The notes below the pieces were generated by a model. It worked only from the letters and a program-made list of their open reading frames with translations, was not told where the DNA came from and did not search any database. Positions 23,551 to 34,361 of a stretch of 64,000 nt of DNA are shown here, in pieces. The DNA is taken from assembly GCA_021234155.1 (NCBI GenBank), contig JAJEKV010000031.1, positions 7,826,748 to 7,890,747 on the forward strand. The letters run 5' to 3'. Position 1 is the stretch's first letter. Every line of letters starts with the position of its first letter. The translations under genes were made by a program, and so were the position numbers. The stretch is from Isoetes taiwanensis (taxonomy: Eukaryota > Streptophyta > Lycopodiopsida > Isoetales > Isoetaceae).

Positions 23551-26500
23551 GTAGGCATGGTACTTGGGTCATGCATAATACTGGGCCATGCATAAAACCT
23601 GCAGTAGTACGATTTTAAAGATGATTGGTAAAAGAAAGCTGCGTACTGTTTAGGTGCCACATTGAAGTTATAGCTATCCTCCTTTTCTCCTACTTTTCGT
23701 AAGTTATACATTCTATGTTATGCACTCAGCATTGGGACATCACACGTGTTGCATTTCAGTTTTTGGATGTTATGAAGGTAGACATGTACCTTCATAGAGT
23801 GTAAAAATGCCTCAGAATTAGGCACTGGTGGGAATTGTGCATTTCAGAATGTATTGAATGGAAGAAGGGTTATATTTTGTGATTTTTAGGTCCGTGATTC
23901 TTTTATTGGAGCTGTCTATGGTGCTGTAGAATTTATGTTTATAGTTATGCAAGACCATGATTTACATCTGCCTTATTATGTTTATTTCTAAGATCAGAAA
24001 ATATCGATTACCTTTTACAGAACTGCAATAACATGTAAGTAATAGCGTCACAGTATGTTGTGGAGCTTTGAAGTTCAAGGCTATGGGAAAGTTTATATCT
24101 TCGTATTTTACCATCAGCTCAACTTTGTAGTATGTGTAGGAACTTTTTAGAAGGTACATATATCATTATGCATAATCATGCGTTGGAACTTCCACTTCTA
24201 TTGTTGCTGATCTTATCTATCCAAGCATTCAAGATGAGTCAGAAGCAAATCAACTTGAATCTTCAACAGCAAAAAAATCTCGTATATATGTTGCTGTAGC
24301 CTAATCATGGCGTGCCCATAGGCGATGCATAAGGCGTAAAAATAATGTCCTCATTTTGTATCCCAACTGGCTAATGCTACAATGCAATGGAAAACTGCAC
24401 CCTTTTGCCATTCTTCTAGAGATAACACATTTTCTGTAATTGAATTAGAGAATAGGCATTAATATAGTGATAACACCATAATGCAGGCCAGGTTCTTTGA
24501 GATATTCTTCTAATTAAATTTTGAGCAGACGCCTCAGACCTAGCATGGCACATTCTTTAGCCATTGCAATAAAATTGGTCACCTTTATTTGGTTGCTTGA
24601 TGTAACCACCTCCATGGGCATCTCTTAAACAACACAAAACAGAATACATGCTGATGAATACATGCTGATAGTGAAACCATTATAATCGGGATTAAAAAAC
24701 CTCGCCCTTCCGGGTTTTCGAGGAAAAACCCTGACCATAATAGAATCACTAACCAGGGTAGACTTCCAAAGATGAAAACAAAATACCCTCAGGCCTACCA
24801 GCCTTGTTGGGATGGCACATAGGTATAGCACATGCAAGTTGGCAAGAAGAAGAGAATAATGCTCGCGCCAAGATCAACCGCAACGACCTTGTAACAAGAG
24901 ATGTAAGCTCCCTTCCCAACTTAGTAGCTTAACTATCACGTCCCTTCAGCTTGATATCTGCAAAACAACAAGCAAATGAGGTAAAAGGCCCATCGGGCTC
25001 ATCCAGGCTCTAGGGCCTTCCACAGGCACAAGGCCCACCATGACTCTAGGGTCACCAACCAGGCGCGGGGCCTCCATTCAGGCACTAAGGCCACCAACTA
25101 GGCATGAAAGCCTCCAATTGTCACTAGGTGAAAAACCAAGAAAACTCTACATAAGGCTTAATGGTAAAACAAAGGGTGGGTGGGTGGGTGGGGCTAGACA
25201 CTCCAAGAAGAAAGAGATGCTCGTAAAGGAAGCTGATGGAGGAAAACCTGCGAGACAAGGAAACTAAATAGGAGGATTTCACAAAGGACAAAATAACTGT
25301 CAAGCAACTACCTAGTAGTTCAAGAACTTCATTTACCTTCAATTCCTTGAAAATGAAGGTAAATGTCACCTATTGTGTGACTTACATTTGAAATGATGTC
25401 TTATTATGTGGCACCCAATAAATGAAACATATAACCATTTACAAAATAAATATTGCTTTCTCGAGATGAAAGAAGTTGAAGTTAGGCTATTAACTAGGCC
25501 TGAGGGATCTGGGATGGACACAGTTCGTTTACTCTTTGAAACTCAACATGATCTGTCTCAATGTAGCTAAAAGGGAATATACAGAACAAGACTTTCACTT
25601 TCAGCTATAATGTGGTCATCCTTTTCAGATTCATAGTTAATTACATGTAACTGTGCATCCTTTCCTGATCTGACTTTGGAATCATGTTATAGAGAGATGT
25701 CTGGACTTGGAACATTTCATTGGTGCTGGACCCTGTTGTCAAATTTCGTGTAAATGTGTATTGTACATGCAAAATCATTTATCATGTTTATGTATCATTT
25801 TTATGTATTAGACGTTGGAATGACCTGTCCGCCTCTTTCCCATCTATAGATCTTATATATTTAATTGAATCTTCTTACTTTGGGTATTTCTGAGGCCAGG
25901 TAATTGCTCTAAATGGGTCCATGGCAAGGGCTTAAAAACATGATTAAATTCAGTTAGGTGCACAACAACGTATTTAGTGTATTTGGCATGGAATGCAGAC
26001 AACTAAAATATTATGTTGTGTTCAAATCTGAGATAGAAACTTTCTGATTCTGTTGTTTTGTAGTTTAGAAGTTGGCATGTGTGCACATCATGAGTTTTCT
26101 AAATGCCACATGTTCACGATATGATGGTGATAGATTCTGACCTTAACTTTTGTTGCTTTTCAATATACTTTCACAATAACAATGTGTAGCTAATAATAAT
26201 GGTTGTTTAAAGAAGAGTCTAGCCATTATGATCACCACATATTCTTCAATTGTTGTTTTGCAATGCAAACATATATTGTGTTGAGAAGGACTTGAATATG
26301 TGGCTTCTATGTGCATCAATTTTGATGTCTAATGCACATCTTCAACAGACACATGTACTTTAAATGGAGATTTGAAGCGGTGGACCATTGAGATAACTAT
26401 GTCCTTATGGTTTATCCTAAATCCATGATGCACTATAGGACATTCTAATCTAGATGACTAAATCTACCACCATGCATTACGGAACAACTCACAGTGGCAA

Positions 26501-27292
26501 CCATTATACTGCAAAGAGATACCATATTTCTAGGAATGCTTATGTAATGGTAGCTGCCACCAATGCATATGACGTAGTTGCATTAGACAGAAGGTGGCAA
26601 ATACTCTAAATTAGCTATTTTTTATAGGGTATGCAGCCATGGATTAATATGTTTTTTGTGTCTTCCAATTCTAGACTACCTTTTTGAACCTTTCAATGTC
26701 TTATGTGAATAGATAGGCTTTCATCACCGTTTGCAATCCTTATCCTTATACTTCTAATAAAAAAATGTAGGCCAAATCTATGCACCTTTATATTTATACA
26801 AGTCGAAGTGAACGTCCATAGGACTTCTAGAAGAATCAATAATTAATTATCCAAAATGCAAGAAGAGACAGCATCATCTGCAAAAGCAAGAAGTTAAGTT
26901 CATTTTCTAGAACAGAATAGTATCTATGCCCGGCAACGCCGGGCACCCGTTACTAGTGAATATTTGTTTCATGAATGACACATGCATAGTAATTACAGAT
27001 TTCGCATTAAATTTTGAAGCCAGAATTCATGTTGCTGGACAATTGATATATCATGATGATTCCCAGCATACCATACAGTTCATGTCAATCGGGGATTCTA
27101 TCTCCTGTTGCCGATGCCCAAGCGTTGACACTGGAGCAATTACCAAAAAATAGGCCTTCAATTCTCCATGTATGACATAAGTTCTTCAACATAGCAATAC
27201 TGCATCAAGAAACAATTTTCAATATAAAACTTATAAATCAACCACGACTTTGAAAAAAAGTTTGCTGCAATTGTGGCGCAAATAAAACATAC
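23551..27292. other. Long AT-rich stretch without a recognised gene
   Basis: No domain is recognisable. A plus-strand open stretch at 24183-24303 (ending KKSRIYVAVA and a stop) has gene-like codon content but no known relative. Minus-strand sequence at 24680-24725 contains a GGTTTTTCC...GGTTTTTTAATCC hairpin that recurs at 27810-27858. A run of GTGG words lies near 25170-25190. A small GC hairpin (GCCCGGC...GCCGGGC) is at 26928-26945. Confidence 0.35.
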
Positions 27293-27579
27293 CTGAATCT
27301 TTTTACCAAGCCCCATGCCATCAGCAAGAACGCAGTTCATTTTGATTGAAAAATTGTGATGCAACTAAGAAGGCTTGTATTCTGATAATCATGAAGCATT
27401 TTTCCATTTTTAAACGGTGAATTTGGCTTTCGAGAACCATCCAGAGATATGAAATTATAAGCATTGGACCTTTCATAAGCTTTCTCATTTTTAACATCTT
27501 CCAGTGTTTCCAAGCTAGATTCACTATAGGGAAGTCCCTTCCACTTAACGAAAAAATTGCTTAGAATTGCCCCATTGTT
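27293..27579 (-). pseudogene. CHD-type chromatin remodeller exon, frameshifted
   Basis: On the minus strand a chromodomain-like segment (SNFFVKWKGLPYSESSLE) is followed by MLHDYQ and, after a frameshift near 27350, by CVLADGMGLGKKIQ. The last resembles the Walker A region of SNF2 helicases (usual form DEMGLGKT). The order chromodomain, DYQ, Walker A is that of the CHD family of ATP-dependent nucleosome remodellers. The segment is bounded by a plausible acceptor (CCACAG) at 27579 and a good donor (CAG|GTATGT) at 27293, so it looks like one genomic exon and not a processed copy. Downstream helicase exons were not found. The G in place of the usual E in ADGMG and the K for T in GLGKK also suggest decay. 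Confidence 0.6.
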
Positions 27580-27599
27580 CTGTGGCAACAATCTTATCT

Positions 27600-27969
27600 A
27601 TTACTAACTACTGGGAATCTAAATGCAGGTCCATTTTTTGTCATCTAAAACACAGATCTACTCTTTATAGACTCTCTGTAGGCTTGTTGGGATCGTACCT
27701 CCGGGAGGTAATGGATACGCGGACTCAGTTATGCCCCCCTGTCCGACATTAACCTCAGCTGTACTTGTGATTATGTATATAACTGTGCAGTATGTCAGCA
27801 TCCTTATTGCTACTAAGGTTTTTCCCCCGAAAACCCTTCGGGGCGGGGGTTTTTTAATCCTGGTAGTAATACGCCTGCTGCTCTCTCTTTGTACTTGGGT
27901 CCCATAGGCCAGTTGGTCTCCGTGGACGATAAAATCATATTCTATTCTATTCTATTCTATTCTATTCTA
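27600..27969 (+). repeat. Probable retroelement 3' end with (TATTC)n tail
   Basis: The sequence contains a GC-rich stem-loop (CCCCCGAAAACCC...GGGGCGGGGG) at 27823-27848 and ends with six or seven TATTC units at 27938-27969. A related stem-loop occurs on the minus strand at 24680-24725. A hairpin close to a short tandem tail would suit a LINE or SINE 3' end, but no coding part is attached and the family is not identified. Confidence 0.4.
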
Positions 27970-29109
27970 ATTGCTTGCTAAAGCAACGCAAAAGCTCTAT
28001 TGCATGCTTCTACACTACGTGCTCTTCATTGTTCAGTGCTCACTACGTTCTGATAGCCTTCCCATTCTCTTTATCCAATAAATAATGCTCTTCACACCCA
28101 TAAATGGCACAATGTGAGATCTTTCACAATGACCCATCCATATATTTTGTACCGAGGTAATTTTCATCAAAATTTTTTGGAGCCTTCAGATACGTGATCA
28201 GATGCATGATGTATAACCTGGGAGCGCCTACGGATCGACCCGCAGCAAACAAGATTGGCGGGAATCAAGAAACAGGGAGCATTTTCGGAATAATTTTATA
28301 GCGAGGCCGCGAAAATCAAGAAAAAGAACAATTTCAAAATAATTTTGTGACGCGTCTGAGCCACTTATGATGCGTTACAAAATTTCCCATTTTTTCCTTA
28401 GCTTAATAAATCTAGTTTGTGAAATTTACCATATTTTAAATCATTTTGATACAATAGATTCAGAACAGAGTGTCTAATGAAGAACAGTTACATTCTACAA
28501 AAACCAAGGTAGAACATGGAATTTTAAACTAATTCCCCTAAGTCATAGTGGATGTTAAGGGAATAATATAAAGAACGTAAAGACAAGGTAGGCTCAATTC
28601 CACCCCGATAGCCAGCAAGACTAATAAGGACAATTGGATATTTATGATTGTCCTTAGATACGGTTATAGAAAAAATTCTAAGAACTGGCTCGAGTTAGGA
28701 TAACTTCAAATAACTAGGAAAGCATAAATACTAACCACAATGGGGACAAAGTCGTAATGAGCCTGCGCCCACGACTAGATATGCATTAGCATACACGAGT
28801 TAGATACGAATCCTAAATCTCACCCCTACATCCACTTCGATATAAATGTTGAATCAACAATCATTGTTAAAGCATTAATATTTGAAAAAACATATTGAAA
28901 AGAATAGTTTTTTGACATTCTTGTAGGTTTACACATACATCTTGATCAATACAAATTTCTTGCTCTAGAGTGCCATCATCCCCATCAAAATCAAGAAAAA
29001 CACCACCATTACTTATGTCCCCCCCCCCCACACACACACGTCATCCTCTTCATTTGTCAATGTTACTTCCACCGAGGGTACTACTTCTTTCGCAACGATG
29101 CCGTCACTC
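27970..29109. other. Stretch without a recognised gene
   Basis: AT-rich sequence. A C run followed by CA repeats occurs at 29019-29039. The words GATGCGTTACAAAATTT near 28368 resemble the CACTA subterminal repeats at 36180-36450, and the transposase fragment at 29110-29680 lies just downstream. This may therefore be the eroded end of the same element. Confidence 0.35.
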
Positions 29110-29680
29110 TCATCCTCCATACATGCAATATGATCGCCAAGTGAAGTAGAAGGGTGCATCATAATGTACTTTAGTAAAATTTATAAAGTGAAGCTCTAAC
29201 ATTTGTTGTATCTTGTACTCAATGTTAGTCTCAATCATATTTCTGTCTTTTGCACTTGCACGACTTTCAATGATGAAAGTAGACAACATAACTTCATAGT
29301 CAAAGGTGACACAAATTTCATCCCTTTTTTGCACACGAAAATGTCGTCTATTGCAAATGTATTCGTTGTATATGAAACCTACATATTGCACAAATCAAGT
29401 TAAATTATTTTTAAGAAAGTATTTTAACGATGAAACTATCTTATCCATGTCGAAGTCCCATATGCAATCTGCCTTCCCTTGTCAGTCATAGAACCAACTT
29501 CATCTCTTGTTGAAGCCAAGATTATATTTAGTAGCCCATCTTCGAGTATATGATCTGGTTGTCTCTCTAGCTCAGGAGGATATGTGGCTTGTGAGTGTTG
29601 CCGAGATAATTGCCGATCTATTTCCCTCGCTTGCATTAAGTCATTGTACCTTTGTACCCATTTGGACATGCATTGCATTC
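29110..29680 (-). pseudogene. CACTA transposase fragment (DUF4216-like)
   Basis: The minus-strand frame from 29391 encodes GFIYNEYICNRRHFRVQKRD, later ASAKDRNMIETNIEY and MLELHFINFTKVHYDAPFYF. The family pattern is a Y-x-NGY-x-F-x-T-x-KRD start, then SFASAKDRN, then EL-x-F-x-KV-x-F-x-C-x-W, which defines DUF4216 at the C-terminal end of En/Spm-type (CACTA) TNPD transposases. The upstream frame at 29436-29678 (QAREIDRQLSRQHSQATYPP) is probably the linker before it. The catalytic Transposase_21 part is not seen. This is a fragment. Confidence 0.6.
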
Positions 29681-30385
29681 TGTACTATATACAATTTGAT
29701 CGCAGTAAAGTCATGGGGTTTTAGTTTGTAAGTGCATTAGTGAGGAAACCTCGTTTTGTAAAAACTTGTCATCTTACTACAACGGCAATGTAGTCTTCGA
29801 ATTGCCATCCCATCCAGATGCATGGTCTACAATGGCTGGTATGCAACAAAATATAGATTCCCATTAATAGATCGATCCATCACATACTATCATTCCTATA
29901 TTCTGTGGCATTGTAAGACTTTAATATTGTTGTGGGCATTTCTATCTCTCACATGTGGAAGAGAATGAAGTTCATTGGTAGGGAAGCTTCAAAACCAGGC
30001 TGCATGTAAATCCAAATCAACATGGTATACAAGATACAATCACATGATCAGCATGTGAACCTACCTTGATGATCATGATCTTTTTAGTCGTAGTTCGTTG
30101 AATTCAACTAGCAGTGACAACAATTCTTCTTTGATTTATGAAAGTTGAAAATATAAAATGTCAACGATCTTTGAAACTAACAAAAGCAAATGATTTCTTC
30201 ACCTGCATCATCTTTAGCTTCAGTTTGAGCGAGAATTCTAATCCATATGAATTGGTTCAAGATGGCCTTTCACCTGTAATGTTAATATGTCCCTGGATTA
30301 TGAAGTTAAATACAAAATGATGTAATGGTAATATGTCTCAAAATTTATAGTCAAAATGCATAATGTTCTTCTGCCATGCAAAGAA
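29681..30385. other. Stretch without a recognised gene
   Basis: AT-rich non-coding sequence up to the left border of a gypsy LTR. Nothing recognised. Confidence 0.4.
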
Positions 30386-32686
30386 TGTGACATCCCTTGC
30401 TCGTACCATCGTATAAAAACAGGAGGTTCCCTCCTGCTAGCCATACTGCCAACACGAGGCCTGTCCACCTGACGTCGGTTTCTTGGCGTGGGCGGAATGG
30501 ACGTCTCAGGGCCGCTTCACACTGGCCGTTAAAGTGCCGCTAGGTTAAAAAAACTAACTTAACTGTGCTTCACATTTGCTTTCGTTAAAAAATTCCATTG
30601 AGATTATGGGGTTAAAAAATAATGGCACAATTAAGGTAACTGTGCAAGATAACTGGGGTTCACACTATATTCCGTTAGGTTAAATTTTAGCGAAGGACTT
30701 AATGGGCCATAATTTTTCCCTTAAAATTTAAGGGTAGGGGGACCCCATCCCTTAAGCTCCATTTGCAATTCAATTTTTAACTTAACGGCGTGACAATCAG
30801 TGTGAAGCAATATTTAACTGTTTCCGTTATGTTAACTCTTAACATAACGGCGTGTCAGTCAGTGTGAAGTAATATTTAACGGTTTTCGTTATGTTAATTT
30901 TTAACCTAACGGCATGACCATCAGTGTCAAGCAAGATTTAACGGTTTTTGTTGTGTTAAATTTTAATCTAACGGCGAATGTGAAGTGAAACCTTTATGTT
31001 ATGTTACCTAACATAAAGGGCATCCCGTTATGTTAGCAATTTAACCTAACGTAACGGCCAGTGTGTAATGACCCTCATTCATCCCGTCTCCCTCGGGATC
31101 AACCTAGCTGCGGAAGCGCACAAACATAAGCACATAGCATCATAACAAATACATAATCACCTCGAAGGGTGGAATCACCATAACATAATCATACATCAAA
31201 AGAGATAACAACATCAATACGGATGAATCCCTTCGGGATAGACTGACGGCTTGGTCCTCTAGAGGTCATTGCAGATAGAATTCATGGCAAAATGGATTTG
31301 GATGGCAAAGGAACATGGCCTTGGGTAATCCACTCCATCCGCCCCTCCTGTACATACTTTGCAGATAGGCTAATAAGTCTTGGGGGCGGGTTGTAGTCTG
31401 CCGGGGGCATAGCCGAAGGGACTACTCCTGGGTTGCATCTCCTCAGTCCTGATGAGGCAGGAGGAGATCACTCTCTCCTCCAGGGGATCCATGCCAATAG
31501 TAGGCAAGCTAGAGAGCCACTGCTCATATATGACTTCAACCCCATTGAAGGTGGCTCACCACCCAAGAGATGTCGAGCCCATACCAGAGCCGCACACAAT
31601 GCATAAGGTATTAGGCCTAGCCCACAACGTCTCCCGATAGACGTTACACACCATAGGGATCAACTACTACTGGACAAGTCCTCCTTTGTCAGCCAGTCTG
31701 GCCCCGCCACCCACAGTGCAGGGGGGGCCTCTTATGCACAGGCCGCAATTAATTGGAAATTAATAAGGTTGTTCTAGAATCATCTTCTAAGAAGGCTCTA
31801 GATCTCTACTCCCCTTCCCAATACACAAGAGGTGCGAAACAGAGATAACGTCCATCATACCATAACAGAATGAATCGAAATAACAGAAATCATAGATCTA
31901 ATCTAACTAATCCAATCAACATGATTAGGGTTCATTCGTTGGTCCAGGTTACAGATATGGGTTCTTGGGTTCTAACGATCATCTAGGACTAAGAACATAT
32001 ACTAATCCAGCTTAAGAACAGACGTAAAGCTTGCGTTGACTGGCAGAATCGACACCAACCGGATCCTTGGATGCCTCCAATGCCTTGGAACTCGTCCATG
32101 CCACTGAAACAGATGCAAATGGATGAAGATCTTGGAATTGTCGGGCATAATGATCTTTGCTACTGCTATAAGACTGGATTATGTCTGGCATTGCTCCAAA
32201 CGCTCCTTTGATCACTTACCGTCACCTCTAAAACCCAAAAGGCAGCTTTTAGGGTTCTTGCCCTTTTTCCCTTATGCCTTAGGGTTATTACTTGATTGGC
32301 CCACTTGGCAGTTATGGGTTATATTCACATGTTATATTAACATGTGCAATATAATGGCCAATAATAATTGCACGAGTCATAAATACAATGTTATTGGATT
32401 TATGGCATCATGTGCAACTCAACGCTAAGTGGCTCATGAGTTATATTATATCATCACGTATAATATAATGGTTCCTAATGGTTGCATGGAATAAGTACAT
32501 GTCAATGTATTTATATGTCCATAGAGCAACCCCTTACAATATATTAACATGCTAGCTATCTAGGTGGCATGCATGTGTGTAGTATATTGACATATCCTAC
32601 GCTTGACATGTCAATCTGCTTGACATTGTACTGTGATGTGGTAGTATAATATAGGTATTTATACTGTATAATATACTGGAACATCA
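30386..32686 (-). mobile_element. Long gypsy-type LTR carrying a nested inverted-repeat element
   Basis: The plus-strand sequence starts TGTGACATCCC and ends GGAACATCA, so on the minus strand it runs TGATGTTCC...GATGTCACA with TG/CA ends. Immediately inside it (32687-32702) the minus strand has the purine tract AGGTGGGAAGAATT, and before that GACATCATCAATCC. These resemble the end of the gypsy polyprotein plus polypurine tract of plant elements. The LTR is about 1.75 kb without the 548-bp insertion at 30518-31065. No internal domains follow beyond 32760, so this is a 3' fragment or a rearranged copy. Confidence 0.55.
30518..31065. mobile_element. 548-bp non-autonomous inverted-repeat element (MITE-like)
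   Basis: The ends are a perfect 14-base inverted repeat, CACACTGGCCGTTA at 30518-30531 and its complement at 31052-31065. The interior is AT-rich and contains a 62-base tandem repeat built around TAACGGC...CAGTGTGAAG (starts 30783, 30845, 30907 and 30969), in places also inverted. There is no coding sequence. The CACTGG word at the ends and the repetitive subterminal parts suggest a CACTA-related non-autonomous element. The bases flanking the inverted repeat (CTT and TAA) do not form an obvious target duplication. Confidence 0.65.
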
Positions 32687-32702
32687 AATTCTTCCCACCT
32701 TG
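32687..32702 (-). other. Gypsy polypurine tract
   Basis: The minus strand reads CAAGGTGGGAAGAATT next to the LTR border at 32686. Plant gypsy elements commonly end in such a GGTGGG-type purine tract. Confidence 0.5.
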
Positions 32703-34131
32703 GATTGATGATGTCAGCGTCATGCGTCTTTCCATCTTGAATCCTGCATCAACCTTATAAAGTCTATTTTTATACTCAAGACATATTAAGATTTATGCAA
32801 GATTGAAGCGATAAATCCTTATACTGTTATGTTTAATTCAAGGTTCTAACAAAACTTTAAGGCCTTTAAGATATGCCTTAGTACAATTATCAAAGGAATA
32901 CTTATAATAATATTTTAATTCTATATCACTTTAGCTAGTGTTTTTTTTTTGTTTGTTTTTTATCTTCACACATAATAATTAGACATGTGGCTCTTATTCT
33001 CCACCTTAGTAGAGATGCATCAACCTTACACATATATAGACTTACAATTTCTATGTTTAAAATAAAATAATTTACTGATTCCTATTTACAAGTACCTTAA
33101 AGGTCATTTACCTATCCTTAACCACATGCCCTTGCAGATTAACTTAATCCAGCCATTGCCCACTGTCCGATCAAAGGATGGTTATATTGCATAACCTTCA
33201 GAATATTCGTTTTCTAAAGAATATTCGAGTAATTATCATAGTAATCTCTAGAATATGCCATAATCGTCGAATATTCTATTGCGATGGGCACTCATCCTCA
33301 ACTCCGGTTCATGGATCTCTATTGCCTTAGTTCTTTGCTGCGATGGACGCTCATCCTCAACTCCGGTGCATCAGAGGTCCGTTCTAACCATTTTTTTTTT
33401 GTCTTCCTTCACATATTCCATCAAAGCAGTTCATAATGTCCATGGCCCAGAACAGAGCAAATGAGCAAATGGCATTGGGGGCTATGGCTACCGCTGCTCT
33501 CATCGAGCTAGAAAAATGGAGTAGAAATGATACAAAACATTTTGCAAATGGGTTCTACAGCTTGACCGGATTTGAATCAAGGCAATACATTGACCCAATC
33601 GGCCCCTTCGACCACAGCATTGCTACAAGATCTACAGAGGGCGCTTCAGAGGTAGCCATTCATCCACGATTCATATCAGAACTCCGCTTTTTCCCATCCA
33701 GTCTACTCGTTCTCGCATCAAACAGCTTCGGAAATGGGATTGAACATGCATGAAATGAAACCCAGATTGCTCCAGCCAGGGACTTTTTTTTTTTCTGTGG
33801 ACACCCATTTAGCGTGGAGCCCAAATATGTTGGTTTCTGGCATGGCCAGAAATCACAGCAGAGTCCGGAGGCAGAAGAAACGTGTTTAATTTGTTGTCTT
33901 CTTATCTGCTCGAAAGTTGGAATGCATGCAGAAATGACATTCCTGGAACCCAAATTCTTCCATTCACTTCCAGAATCCAGATTTCTTGTTTCTGAATCGC
34001 TAATTCCAGTCTTTTCATCCAGATTTCTTATTTCTGAATCATTAATTCCAGTCTTTTCACTGGGATTTGGCATGTTTTGGGCAATTTTCCTCCGAAATTA
34101 TCCAGTTAATCTGCGCGGGCATGTGGTTAAG
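32703..34131. other. Stretch with small duplications, no recognised gene
   Basis: Two local direct repeats stand out. CTCATCCTCAACTCCGG occurs twice with a 66-base offset (33290-33365). TTTCTGAATC...AATTCCAGTCTTTTCA occurs twice with a 46-base offset (33980-34060). A 106-codon frame (33436-33753, starting MSMAQNRANEQMALGA) looks protein-like but is not recognised. Confidence 0.35.
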
Positions 34132-34234
34132 GGAGGTCAACCTCCTCCTCTCGGGGGTATGCAAACTAACCCTCTCGGCCTGCCGGCCTCGAGGGTTATT
34201 TTGCATAACCCCCTTGAGAAGGAGGTTAACCTCC
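34132..34234. repeat. 103-bp near-perfect inverted repeat (hairpin)
   Basis: Two arms of about 49-50 bases (34132-34180 and 34185-34234) are complementary with roughly seven mismatches and a gap, around a four-base loop. The arms start GGAGGTCAACCTCC and GGCCTCGAGGGTTATT. The outer GGAGGTTAACCTCC is itself a palindrome. No coding frame depends on it. It could be a small foldback transposon, a palindromic insertion or a small-RNA precursor. Confidence 0.75.
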
Positions 34235-34361
34235 TCTTAGAGTGAAATATATCCTCACAAGCTTTAATCGTATATTTATGTAACATTATTATCTTTAATA
34301 TTTAACATATCTCAACCAACATTTATAGACAAGACATAACTTTATGTACTTAACATTAACT

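Noticed and set aside
33436-33753. 106-codon plus-strand frame starting MSMAQNRANEQ
   Set aside because: Protein-like in composition but isolated, with no family resemblance and no splice or promoter support.
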